A DNA stretch of 64,000 nt, taken from contig CM019823.1 of the NCBI GenBank assembly GCA_009763385.1, positions 97,041,104 to 97,105,103 on the forward strand, in the 5' to 3' direction. This stretch comes from Coix lacryma-jobi var. lacryma-jobi (taxonomy: Eukaryota; Streptophyta; Magnoliopsida; Poales; Poaceae). A program made the translations under genes and the position numbers. Within the stretch, counting starts at the first letter, position 1, and each line of letters opens with the position of its first letter. The notes beneath the pieces are model-generated. The model had not been told where the DNA came from and searched no databases. It saw only the letters and a list, made by a program, of their open reading frames with translations. Shown piece after piece: positions 20,780-31,584 of the stretch.

Positions 20780-23700
20780 CTAAAAAGGGAAACACACACC
20801 AAGCTCACCCCTCAACCGGTTAAAGGTTGATTCGTCTAAAGGCTTGGTGAAAATATCAGCCAGTTGATGATGAGTATCGACATGGCGAAGGTCGATATCA
20901 CCCTTCTCCTGGTGGTCTCGCAAGAAATGAAAGCGCACATCAATGTGTTTGGTCTTCGAGTGAAGCACGGGGTTCTTAGCAACGCTAATAGCACTCGTGC
21001 TGTCACAAAGCAAAGGCACGCGAGAAAAGCTCAGACCAAAATCACGCAAAGTGGCCATCATCCAAAGCAACTGGGAACAGCAGCTAGCCGCAGCAACATA
21101 TTCAGCCTCTGTGGTAGACTGAGCAACACTAGACTGCTTGCGAGAAGACCACGAAACAAGAGAAGAACCAATAAACTGGCAAGTCCCAAAAGTGGACTTG
21201 CGCTCAATACGGCAACCAGCAAAATCAGCATAGGAATAGCCACAAAGGGAGAGGGTGGAGGAAGCAGAATACCAAATCCCAAACTCAGGTGTGAAACGAA
21301 GGTACCTGAAAATCCGCTTCACCGCCTGACGGTGAGAAGTGCGCGGCGACGCCTGAAAGCGCGCACACAGACACACCGCGAACTGGATGTCTGGGCATGT
21401 CGCCGTCAGGTAGAGGAGCGACCCGATCATGCTTCGGTACTCCTTCTGGTCCACTGCTTCTCCATCCACATCCGCATCCAGGGCAGTCGTCGTCGACATG
21501 GGTGTTGGAAGAGGCTTGGCCTCACCCATATCGAACCGCTTCAGCAAGTCCTTGGTGTACTTGCCCTGGTGCACAAATGTCCCCTCTCGGGATTGCTTAA
21601 TTTGCAACCCGAGAAAGAATGTCAGCTCGCCCATCATGCTCATCTCGAACTCCCTGCTCATAGTATCTGCAAACTTGGCAACCAAAGCGTGAGAAGAGCC
21701 ACCGAAAATGATATCATCCACGTAAATCTGGACCAAGAGAGTGTCTTTGCCTTGCCTAAGGAGAAAGAGCGTTTTATCTACACATCCCATTTTAAAACCC
21801 TTAGCAAGCAAAAAGGTTTTCAACCTATCATACCAGGCTCTAGGGGCTTGTTTCAAACCATATAAAGCTTTGTGGAGTTTAAAAACATGGTTTGGAAACT
21901 TGGGATTTTCGAAACCGGGGGGTTGCTCAACATAAACCTCTTCTTCTATGTAGCCGTTTAAGAAGGCACTCTTGACATCCATTTGAAAAAGTTTGAAACC
22001 TTTGGATGCAGCAAAAGCCAAGAGTATCCTAATAGTCTCCAAACGAGCTACAGGAGCAAACGTCTCCTCATAGTCTATCCCCTCCTTCTGACTATAACAC
22101 TTCGCTACAAGCCTGGCCTTGTTCCTAACAACGTGGCCATCCTCTCCTTGCTTGTTTTTGAAAACCCATTTTGTCCCAATAGGCTTACACTCAGGAGGAG
22201 GTGGAACTAGAACCCAAACCCGATTTCGCTCAAAATTTTCTAACTCCTCATGCATGGCATTGACCCAATCCGGATCCGTTAAAGCGTGTCCAACATCTCG
22301 GGGCTCAAAATTAGCAACAAAAGCAGAATGAGCGAAGTGAGAAATGTGCTGTGACCTGGACCGAGTGACCCGTTCGTCGATGCTGCCGATCATCTGCTGA
22401 GGCGGGTGCTGGCGCTGAATGTGTCGAGGCGCCTCCCGAGCTGAAGTAGCCTCCGCCTCAATAGCAGCTGGTGCCTCCCCGGGTACAAATGGTACCGCTC
22501 GGGGTGGCGGATCCCACGGCCCCCAGGAAGAAGAGGTGTCGGGGCCGTGAGTCATCGTAGAAGCCGCTCTTTGCGGCACAACAGGTGGAGAGGGTGCTGG
22601 ATCATCCATACCTTCAGCACCCTCGTCCTCGTCATCAAAAAGAGGCTCACCAACCTCATGATCACCTGCATGCTCAAAACGAGAAGAAGGACAAACCATG
22701 GTCTCGTCGAAGGTGACATCTGATGTCTCCATGACTCGGTTAGTATCAAGGTTAAGTACACGGTATGCGCGAGTGTGAGTGCCATAACCCAAAAATACAC
22801 CGTCAGAAGAACGAGACTCAAACTTGTCCAAGTTGCCCTTTTTGAGTATAAAACAATGGCAACCAAAAACTCGAAAATAACTCACCTTGGGTAGTTTTCC
22901 AAAACGCAACTCATAAGAAGTCTTTTTCAAGAAAGCTCGGAGAAAAATGCGATTGGAAATGTAGCATGCAGTGCTCATAGCTTTGGCCCAATATCGCCTA
23001 GGAGTCCTATGCTCATCGAGCATCGTCCTGGCCATCTCAACAAGGGTCTGATTCTTCCTCTCTACAACACCATTCTGAGGGGGTGTGTAAGGGGAAGAAA
23101 ACTGATGCTCTAAACCCAAAGAGTTACAAAACTTCTCAAAATCCGAATTCTTGAATTCGGAACCGTTATCACTCTGAATTGCTCGCATCGAGTTCAAAGG
23201 GAACTCGTTCTGAAGACGCAAAATCAGATTACGAGCAAAGGAGAAGGTCTCGGTTTTCTCAGCTAAAAAGAAAACCCACGAATATCTCGAGAAGTCATCA
23301 ACAACAACAAGCACATACCACTTCCCCGCAACCGAGCTCACCCGAGCCGGACCAACAAGGTCCATGTGCAAAAGCTCTCCAGGGCGCTTGGTCATGACCT
23401 GAGTCACTGGAAGGTGGGGAGCGGCAACCATCTTCCCGTGTCTACAAGAGTGGCAAACAAGATCCTTCTCCATAGATAACTTGGGCAATCCTCGGATTAG
23501 GCCAAGTGAACTAAGCCTTGCGAGCAAGTCGAAGCTCAAATGTCCAAGTCTCCTATGCCACTTTCCAAGATCAGAAGAGGAAGGTCCAGCCACAAGACAA
23601 CGAGAAGTACCAAAAGACTCCGAGAAATTCGCACGAAAGACTTTTCCAAAGGGCGAAATCAAACATACAAGATTGCCCTGAGGATCCAAAATACGACTGA

Positions 23701-23968
23701 GATTCTGTTTAAAACGAATCTCATAGTCGTCGTCAAAGAGTTGCGAAGCAGAAAGAAGGTTAAAATGCAAGTTAGAAACAAGAGCAACATCGCGCAACAC
23801 AAAGTGCTCATTAACTCGCACGGACCCGCGAGACAATACCTTACCTTTGCTATTGTCACCGAAGGTTATGTACTCCTTTCCGGCAACAGGACTAAGGCTG
23901 GAGAACCACTTGGCATTTCCGGTCATGTGCCTCGAGCAACCGGAATCCACCAACCAAATGTCCTCCAA
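20780..23968 (-). CDS. pol: Element E pol polyprotein: protease, integrase, reverse transcriptase, RNase H
   Basis: 1062 codons in copia domain order. Protease: LVDSGCSRHMTG with D8-S9-G10. GAG-pre-integrase zinc site: WHRRLGHLS (H138, H143) with CHSC (C172, C175). Integrase core: D203 (HMDLVGP), D267 (SDNGSEF), E303 (VVERKNQ). Reverse transcriptase: FQMDVKSAFLNG (D664) and IYVDDIIFG (D751, D752). RNase H: E956 (STTEAEYVA) and D989 (LLCDSTSA); the first expected Asp is replaced by Tyr (SYADFAG at 912-918, where element C has SDADFAG). Another oddity is AKCYSQKEG where F and C have A(Q/K)GYSQKEG. The listed start is a TTG; the frame opens at 23977, just after an ATG-TAG pair overlapping the gag stop, so the true start is not an ATG. 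Ends GVCFPF then TAG. Confidence 0.93.
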   Translation of the reverse strand: MEDIWLVDSGCSRHMTGNAKWFSSLSPVAGKEYITFGDNSKGKVLSRGSVRVNEHFVLRDVALVSNLHFNLLSASQLFDDDYEIRFKQNLSRILDPQGNLVCLISPFGKVFRANFSESFGTSRCLVAGPSSSDLGKWHRRLGHLSFDLLARLSSLGLIRGLPKLSMEKDLVCHSCRHGKMVAAPHLPVTQVMTKRPGELLHMDLVGPARVSSVAGKWYVLVVVDDFSRYSWVFFLAEKTETFSFARNLILRLQNEFPLNSMRAIQSDNGSEFKNSDFEKFCNSLGLEHQFSSPYTPPQNGVVERKNQTLVEMARTMLDEHRTPRRYWAKAMSTACYISNRIFLRAFLKKTSYELRFGKLPKVSYFRVFGCHCFILKKGNLDKFESRSSDGVFLGYGTHTRAYRVLNLDTNRVMETSDVTFDETMVCPSSRFEHAGDHEVGEPLFDDEDEGAEGMDDPAPSPPVVPQRAASTMTHGPDTSSSWGPWDPPPRAVPFVPGEAPAAIEAEATSAREAPRHIQRQHPPQQMIGSIDERVTRSRSQHISHFAHSAFVANFEPRDVGHALTDPDWVNAMHEELENFERNRVWVLVPPPPECKPIGTKWVFKNKQGEDGHVVRNKARLVAKCYSQKEGIDYEETFAPVARLETIRILLAFAASKGFKLFQMDVKSAFLNGYIEEEVYVEQPPGFENPKFPNHVFKLHKALYGLKQAPRAWYDRLKTFLLAKGFKMGCVDKTLFLLRQGKDTLLVQIYVDDIIFGGSSHALVAKFADTMSREFEMSMMGELTFFLGLQIKQSREGTFVHQGKYTKDLLKRFDMGEAKPLPTPMSTTTALDADVDGEAVDQKEYRSMIGSLLYLTATCPDIQFAVCLCARFQASPRTSHRQAVKRIFRYLRFTPEFGIWYSASSTLSLCGYSYADFAGCRIERKSTFGTCQFIGSSLVSWSSRKQSSVAQSTTEAEYVAAASCCSQLLWMMATLRDFGLSFSRVPLLCDSTSAISVAKNPVLHSKTKHIDVRFHFLRDHQEKGDIDLRHVDTHHQLADIFTKPLDESTFNRLRGELGVCFPF

Positions 23969-23982
23969 CCGTTTTACCTACA

Positions 23983-26673
23983 TCAATAAAAAGACATAGG
24001 GTGAGCATACGGTCCAACACTGGGGTTAGTGAAGTATGAAGAATACCAGTGTTGGGCCGGCTGCTCAAAAGAACGGTTAGCAGAAAAACCATTCCTAGCA
24101 CGATTAAAGGAGTGATCACCACGTAGAGGAAAACGTGGTCCGCTAAGGGATGAGCGTCCATCGCGATACTCAAAACGCGGTGGGGGAAAACGCTCAACTA
24201 TAAAGTCACCGCCACGGGGTCCATATCCTACAACTGCAGGCTCCCGCCGGGCACGCTCTCTATGAGGCCTAGGCCTAGGGATTTGAGGCTCAACACCTCT
24301 AGGCCTAGCGACTCTCCTCGGAGCTCTCTCCTGCCTAGGCCTGGGAACTTGAGGTTCTGGACCTCTGGGCCTAGCAGCACGTCTTGGTGCTCTCCTCTGA
24401 ACATTCGGCACATGTACATCATGGAAAGGATGGTACATGTCCGTGTTATTCATCTCCCTAGCACGGCGCACCTCTCTCTTGCGCCTAAAGCAGAACTCGC
24501 TCAAGTGTCCATCTCTCCCACAGAAGTCACAATGGTACCTCACCGCACGCAAAGGGGGTTGTTGGTACTCATGGCTGTGGGCGTGGATCACTTTGCCCTT
24601 CTGTGGCAACTCCTCCTGGATAGGTGGCATTGTATCCAGCTTGTTCTTTAAGTGGTTGGGTTTGGGATGCCACACTTGGTTCTTGGGTGGAGCTCTCGGA
24701 GGTTCCTCAAACACCCCATCCTTGGTGGTAGGCTTGACGGGCTCTTTGGGTGGAAGCTTGGTCAGTTTGGGAGTAGTGGTGGAGTTGGGCTTCTCACTAG
24801 GATTCAGACCACTCGACTCTCCAATCTTCCCAAAAGCAGAAAAATCAACACCCTGAGCAAGACCTACACCAGAACCTCCAGCAGCTCGCTTAAATTGGGA
24901 GATCATCATCCCGAGCTGCGGCTCACTACAAGAGACCCATGACAAGATGGTCCGAAGGTATGTGTTTTCTTCCTCGGTTTGCATCTTGTCATGCTTCACA
25001 TTGGCTATCTCCATCTCCAAACCCTCACAGAGAGCACATCTAGCCACACAAGTGCTACCTGAGTTGGCCTCTTCAAGAGACACAAACTTGGCATTCTTAT
25101 CTGCCAACTCAGATTGCAAGATAGAACAAGTCTTGCATGCACCCAACAGAGAAGGTCTAGCCTTCAGCTCATCCACCTCTCCTACCAACGCAGCATACTT
25201 ACCTCTCAAAGTGAGAAGGTCAGTCATGTGCGTGGTGCACATCTCACACTCAACCTCCTCCGACACGACCACGGTGCACTTGGCAAACTCAAGCTCTCTC
25301 ACCGTGTCCTCCGACTTCTGCCTAAACTCCTTGCGCTCTCTAGCGGCACGCCTAAGCAACTTGTCCTGACTAAGGAGCGTGACAGTAAGCTTCTCGACAT
25401 CAGCAGAAAGCTCGTCGTGGGTGAGAGACACCTGGGAGGTGTCGTCGTCGTCGTCGTCGTTCCGAGGGGTGTGCTCCAGCTTGCCGTCGACCTCATCACC
25501 AAGCGCCATGGTGCAGAAGCCATCGTCGTCGGCGAAGAAGCAGAGACCGTTCAGCTTGTCCTCGATCCTCTTCTTCTTCTCGGACTCATCATCGCTTGAG
25601 CAAGCGGAGTCATCATCCGAGCCATCGACGTCGCTGAGCGTGGCGAAGAACGCACGCTGCTCAGCCTGGGCCTTCTCCAAGTACTTCTTCTTGATGTACT
25701 CCTTGTCGAAGCCGCCCCTCCGCTTGTGCCTCGCTGGGACGTACTTCTCCTTGCGCTTGCTGGAGTCGTACTTGTGCCCATGATCACCCTTCCCAGATGA
25801 ATGCTTCTTCTTGGGGCAGTTGGCGATGAAGTGGTCGGGGTTGCCGCACTCATAGCATCCTGAGCGTCCTCCACTGCGGCGACGGTTCATGCGGTTGTTG
25901 TGGAACCGCGTGAACCGGTTGGCGAGCATTGCCAGCTCGTCATCCCCCAACGACTCAAGCTGGTCCTCTGTGATAGAAAAGAGAGGCGAAAGAGCAAAAC
26001 CTCCAGAGGGGTTAGAAGAGCCAGAAACCAAAGCCATAGTCGGGCCAGAAGGATTCTCATAAGAAGCCCTCGACATGGCGTCAATCTCACTAGACTTGAG
26101 CTTACTAAAGAGCTCGTCGCAAGTGAGGGTCTCATAGTTAGACGATTCGATGATCGCCTGGACCTTTGAGTCCCACACCGACCGATCAAGAGTGTGCAAA
26201 AGCTTCAAAGCCCTCTCATGATCGTCAAAAGGCAACAGCTCCTTGTTCGCTCTCATCTTGTTGACAATGACCTGAAAGCGAGCGAATAAACTCTCTATGC
26301 TCTCGCCAGGCATATGTCGAAAGTTCTCATACTCCCGCTTGTGCGACTCATAGAGGCGAGATTTGACCTGAGTGGTTCCCTCATGGAAGCGCATGAGGGT
26401 CGCCCAAATCTCACGAGCCGTGGGGAGGTGAGAAACACGATCGAACTCGGACATGCTCAAACAGGAGAACAGAGCGTTACGTGCCCGGCTATTTGCCTCA
26501 TGCTCATCGATCTGGAGCTAAGAGACACGAGCAGCCAAGACAACGTAATCATCCCTGTTGCAAATCTCCCAAACAGAAGAGCCCATGCTCTGGAGATAGG
26601 CCGACATGCGTATCTTCCAATACGCATAGTTCGTCCCATCAAAGAACGGCGGTTTGCCCACGCCGCGATCCAT
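23983..26673 (-). pseudogene. gag: Element E gag, one in-frame nonsense codon
   Basis: About 896 codons from ATG 26673 (DRGVGKPPFFDGTNYAYWK) to TGA at 23985-23983. One TAG at 26520-26518 (codon 52) replaces a Gln codon kept in A and C. The remainder is open: UBN2-type capsid domain, zinc knuckle CYECGNPDHFIANC near residue 273, lysine-rich and acidic segments, a long coiled coil with CEMC, CKTC and CVARCALC cysteine pairs, a second knuckle CDFCGRDGHLSEFC near residue 715, then an Arg/Pro-rich tail with an imperfect repeat (ARPRGPEPQVPRPR then ARPRGVEPQIPRPR). Much longer than typical copia gags, as in Sireviruses. Nearly intact; readthrough would restore it. Confidence 0.9.
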
Positions 26674-26722
26674 GTCGCCTTCTGTGGATCTGGAACCGGC
26701 TAAGGTGAAAGATCCTTAACCC

Positions 26723-26735
26723 GCTCCGATACAAA
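26723..26735 (-). other. Primer-binding site of element E (degenerate)
   Basis: The minus strand reads TTTGTATCGGAGC against the expected TTGGTATCAGAGC, two mismatches, one base after the LTR. Confidence 0.75.
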
Positions 26736-26736
26736 T

Positions 26737-28815
26737 TGAAGAACCGAGAAAGCACTAGCAAGGCGACCAGAGGGGGGGTGAATGGGAGCTCAAAAATTTC
26801 CTTCAATAGCTTTGGCCAAATGTCCCAAAATCAACCCCGAGAAACGGCGACCGAAACCGTGATGCTCACGACCCTTGGAAGAGGGTGGATGATCCCTAGG
26901 ATCACAGCGGAGCACCACCAAGAAGGAGCAAACCAAACTCCAAAAGTTCCGGCTCGAACACAACCCCAAAAACCAAGTCCCAAACGTAGATAGACGGCTA
27001 CGTCGAGAAACTCCTAAATACCTATGCTAACAAGTAGCAAAGATACCTAGAGAGGTTCCTTGGTCAACTACAGGGTCAAACGAGAAGTCCGGAAACCAAG
27101 CAAACAAGCCGGAGGAGCAAACGCACTAAACCGAAAGACCCAGGCAATTCCCGGACTGTCCAGCCCTGGAGTCCCGGACTGTCCGCGGTACCACCGGACT
27201 GTCCGCGGTTCACTGGCGGACTATCCGCCGGCAGAAAACTCAAAACAGCAGAGGTGCTGCAAAGCCCCTGGACGTTCCCGGAATGTCCGCGGATTTCAAC
27301 TGCGGACTGTCCGCCGGTCAAAATCCGTTAGAGCAGCCAAGGGACGCAGCCACTGGTCAGGCTCTCCCCCGATGCCCGGACTGTCCGCGGTCCCAGGCGC
27401 GGACTGTCCGCGACCTTGCAGAGAGGGCGATTTTGGTTGCCTTCTCTACAAATCCGATCCAACTCAAAATCCCAAGTTCCCAAACTTGGAGAAGATGATC
27501 ACGGGGTAGTTAGGAGACTATCCCCAAGAAATCATCCGCTCAAATCAACCAAATCACCAGGAAATCAAAAGGGAAGGTGGATGAACGGAAAAAGCGCCAC
27601 GAAAACGAAATCGTCCCGATCTATTCGATCATGAGAAGTTAGATGAATTCCTTTGGTCGAAATGACCTCCTCAATGATACGAACAAAATGATTCAAACGG
27701 ATTTCGCAAAGACGCACTAGAGAGGGAGATCGAGTGACGGGAAAATCGTGAAGAAACGAAGAACGCGAAGAACACGAATCAAAACACGAATCAAGTCATC
27801 GATCTGCACTGCAAAGGTGAGGATACGGCCTCACTTCCTCAAATCAACAGTACACAGAGGCAAGTCTCTCTGCGGATCTTAGCTAGCTACAGCAGGGAAT
27901 GGTAGAGCAGGAAAACCTAAGTGCGAAAGAGCAAATGACTGAGATAATGGGAGGAGGGTGTCTCCCTACTACTTATCCTAATTCTAACCTAAGTCTAATT
28001 CCTACTCTACCCCTCTCTATTCTAATTACAGAGAGAACCAGCTAAACCCTAGGGTTATTCTGGACCAACTCGGTGGTAGGTGTATCCGACGGCCACGCCC
28101 GCACAATTCGAAGCGTTGCCTCGACGCAACCTCCGGATCGCCGCCATGTGCCGCCCTCGCTCTGCACCCCCGGTTTTGTGGCCCAAACCAGGAAACCAGC
28201 CTTTTCCAGCCAACCCCCGGTTTTGAGGACCAAACCGGGAAACCAGCCCAACAGCTTCTGAGTTTTGAGGCCAAACTCAGCAAACTCTCAGCACCCAGGT
28301 TTTGAGGCCCAAACCTGGAAATCGTCCTCAGCCCGAGTTTTGTGGCCAAACTCGAAAACCCTCAGCCCGAGTTTTGTGGCCAAACTCGGAAACCGTCCAC
28401 GCCCAGGTTTTGAGGCCCAAACCTGGAAACCGTCCATCCGATGGTTTTTCCCTGGCTCTACCACCAAACCAACGTCGTAGATGGGATGCACCTCCCTTGC
28501 ACCCCGTCCACCGACACATGTCCCCGAGTCCACGACTTAGACAACACATGACCGCACTTCTTCACTTGTCGTCGTCACAGGCTGCCAGCCACCACAGCTG
28601 ATCCTCGGGCCTCTGGTCCCTCAGTCCAAGCCTCACGTCCGCCCTTCGCCACTCTCGGTCCATCGGCACGGCACGTCTCTACTTGACCTTCACCTTGCCT
28701 TCGATCACTGCATCCGTGCTCGACACCTGCATAACACAAGCCAAAGAACATGCGCATCATCCCAGTTGACAATCACTCATCACTCAGAGACCCGGCATAC
28801 ACCCATGTATCCGCA
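26737..28815 (-). repeat. Element E 5' LTR
   Basis: 2079 bp. Palindromes at 27170-27420 (CGGACTGTCCGCGG and relatives); stem-loop array at 28167-28465. Followed by TSD GTGCA. Confidence 0.93.
28167..28465 (-). repeat. Stem-loop array in element E 5' LTR (8 units)
   Basis: Same order of units as at 18616-18913. Here the second unit is CCCCGGTTT..AAACCGGG, while the 3' LTR copy has a single change in one arm. Confidence 0.8.
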
Positions 28816-28820
28816 GTGCA

Positions 28821-31584
28821 GCACGGGGCTCTTAGCAACGCTAATGGCACTCGTGCTGTCACAAAGCAAGGGAACGCGAGAAAAGTTCAGACCAAAATCA
28901 CGCAAAGTGGCCATCATCCAAAGCAATTGGGAACAGCAGCTATCCGCAGCAACATACTCAGCCTCCGTGGTAGACTGGGCGACACTAGACTGCTTGCGAG
29001 AAGACCACGATACAAGAGAAGAACCAATAAACTGGCAAGTCCCAGAAGTGGACTTGCGCTCAATCCGGCAACCAGCGAAAACGGCATCAGAATAACCGCA
29101 AAGGGAGAGGGTGGAGGAAGCAGATTATCAAATCCCAAATTCTGGAGTGAAGCATAAGTACCTCATAATGCGCTTGATCGCCTAACGGTGAGAGGTGTGC
29201 GGCGACGATTGAAATCGCACGCAAAGACACACCGCGAACTGGATGTCCGGGCGTGTCGCCGTCAGGTACAGCAGTGACCCAGTCATACTCTGGTACTCCT
29301 TCTGGTCCACAGCTTCTCCATCCACATCCGCATCATGGGCCGCCGTGGTCGGCATGGGTGTTGGAAAAGGCTTGGCCTCACCCATGTCGAACTTCTTTAG
29401 GATGTCCTTAGTGTACTTGCCCTGGTGCACGAACATCCCCTCTCGGGATTGCTTGATTTGCAACCCGAGGAAAAACGTCAACTCGCCCATCATGCTCATT
29501 TCAAACTCCCTGCTCATAGTGTCTGCAAATTTGGCAACCAAAGCGTGAGAAGAACCACCGAGAATGATATCATCCACGTAAATCTGGACCAAGAGAGTGT
29601 CATTGCCTTGCTTGAGGAGAAAGAGCGTTTTATCCACACATCCCATTTTAAAACCATTAGCAAGAAAAAAGGTTTTCAACCTATCATACCAGGCTCTAGG
29701 GGCTTGTTTGAAACCATATAAAGCTTTGTGAAGTTTAAAAACATGGTTTGGAAACTTGGGATTTTCAAAACCGGGGGGTTGTTTCACAAACACCTCTTCT
29801 TCTATGTAGCCGTTAGGATGACACTCTTGACATCCATTTGAAAAAGTTTGAACCCTTTGGATGCAGCAAAAGCCAAGAGAATCCTAATTGCCTCCAAATG
29901 AGCTACATGAGCAAAAGTCTCCTCATAGTCTATCCCCTCCTTTTGACTATACCCCTGGGCTACAAGTCTGGCCTTGTTTCTCACGACATGGCCATCCTCT
30001 CCTTGTTTGTTTTTGAAAACCCATTTTGTCCCAATAGGGTGACACTCAGGAGGAAGAGAAACCAAAACCCAAACCCGATTTCTTTCAAAGTTTTCAAGCT
30101 CCTCATGCATGGCATTGACCCAATCTGGATCAGATAAAGCGTGTCCAACATCTCGGGGTTCAAAATCAGCAACAAATGCAGAATGAGCAAAGTGAAAGAT
30201 TTGTTGTGACCTTGACCGAGTGACACGTTCGCCGTTGCTGCCGATCATCTGTTGAGGCGGGTGTTGGCGCTGGATGTGTTGTGGCGCCTCCCGAACTGAT
30301 GTAGCCTCCCCCTCAACAACAGCTGGCGCCTCCTCGGGTACAAAGGGTACCGCTCTAGGTGGCGGATCCCACGGCCCCCAAGACGAAGAAGAAGGGTCGG
30401 GGTCGTGAGTGGTAGTAGAGACCGCTCTTTGCAGCACAGCAGGTGGAGGAGGTGCTGCGTCATCCATCCCTTCAGCACCCTCTTCCTCATCATCAAAAAG
30501 AGGTTCACCAACCTCATGATCACCTGCACGCTCAAAACGAGAAGAAGGACAAACCATGGTCTCATCGAAGGTGACATCTGATGTCTCCATGACTCGGTTA
30601 GTGTCAAGGTTAAGTACACGATATGCGCGAGTATGAGTGCTATAACCCAAAAACACACCGTCAGAAGAACGAGACTCAAACTTGTCCAGATTGCCCTTTT
30701 TGAGTATAAAACAATGGCAAACGAATACTCAAAAATAACTTACCTTGGGTAGTTTTCCAAAATGCTTCTCGTAAGACGTCTTTCTCAAGAAAGCTCGGAG
30801 AAAAATGCGATTAGAAATGTAGCATGCAGTGCTCATAACTTCGACCCAATATCGCCTAGGAGTCCTATGCTCATCGAGCATCGTCCTGGCCATCTCTACA
30901 AGGGTCCGATTCTTCCTGTCTACAACACCATTTTGTGGCGGTGTGTAGGGAGAAGAAAACTGATGCTCTAAACCCAAGGAGTTACAAAACTTCTCAAAAT
31001 CTGAGTTCTTGAATTCGGAACCATTATCACTCCTAATAGCTCGCATCAAGTTCAAAGGGAACTCGTTCTAAAGACGCAAAATCAGACTGCGAGCAAAAGA
31101 GAAAGTCTCAGTCTTCTCAGACAAAAAGAAGACCCATGAATATCTCGAAAAGTCGTCAACAACAACAAGCACATACCACTTCCCCCCAACCGAGCTCACC
31201 CGAGCCGGACCAACAAGGTCCATGTGCAAAAGCTCTCCAGGGCGCTTGGTCATGACCTGAGTCACTGGATGGTGGGGAGCAGCAACCATCTTCCCATGTC
31301 TACAAGAATGGCAAACAAGATCCTTTTCCATGGACAACTTGGGCAATCCTCGGATTAGGCCAAGTGAGCTAAGCCTTGCAAGCAAGTCGAAGCTCAAATG
31401 TCCAAGTCTCCTATGTCACTTCCAAAGTTCAGAGGAGGAAGGTCCAGCCACAAGACAACGAGAAGTGCCAAAAGACTCCGAGAAATTCGCACGAAAGACT
31501 TTTCCAAAGGGCGAAATCAAACACACAAGATTGCCCTGAGGATCCAAAATGCGACTGAGATTCGGTTTAAAACGAATCTCATAG
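28821..31584 (-). pseudogene. pol: Element F pol, disrupted (protease end to RNase H)
   Basis: Same protein as element E's pol but broken. Reading from 31584 downward: end of protease region, WHRRLGHL-type zinc site, integrase (HMDLVGPARVSSVGGKWY; TAG for Gln at about 31068-31070; then SDNGSEF and NGVVDRKN, where the catalytic Glu is replaced by Asp), a frameshift near 30700, RT start, a break at about 29800 (NGYIEEE region), RT with IYVDDIILGG, and another break near 29180 before the RNase H part with SDA and STTEAEYVA. At 28821 it joins the C-terminus at 17185 across element E. Not functional. Confidence 0.88.

Larger units (their letters stand above)
17186..28815 (-). mobile_element. Element E: complete Ty1/copia (Sirevirus-like) retrotransposon
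   Basis: 11.6 kb insertion with TSD GTGCA (17181-17185 and 28816-28820). It has LTRs of 2078 and 2079 bp, a primer site, a gag with one stop codon, an uninterrupted pol, and a 3' non-coding region with several polypurine tracts. It is the best-preserved element in the window. Confidence 0.95.
4257..31584 (-). mobile_element. Element F: Ty1/copia (Sirevirus-like), 3' portion, carrying nested D and E
   Basis: Minus-strand element. The 3' LTR is 4257-4693 plus 13817-15323, split by element D. The 3' non-coding region is 15324-17000, the pol end is 17001-17185, and the rest of the visible pol is 28821-31584, split by element E. Element G then interrupts the protease region at 31585 (TSD CATAG at 31580-31584). 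The gag and 5' LTR should lie right of the window. The left TSD against element A is AGGAC. Confidence 0.85.

Noticed and set aside
20864..21865. 333-codon plus-strand ORF across the pol of element E
   Set aside because: Antisense shadow of the clearly coding RNase H and RT region; no recognisable domain.
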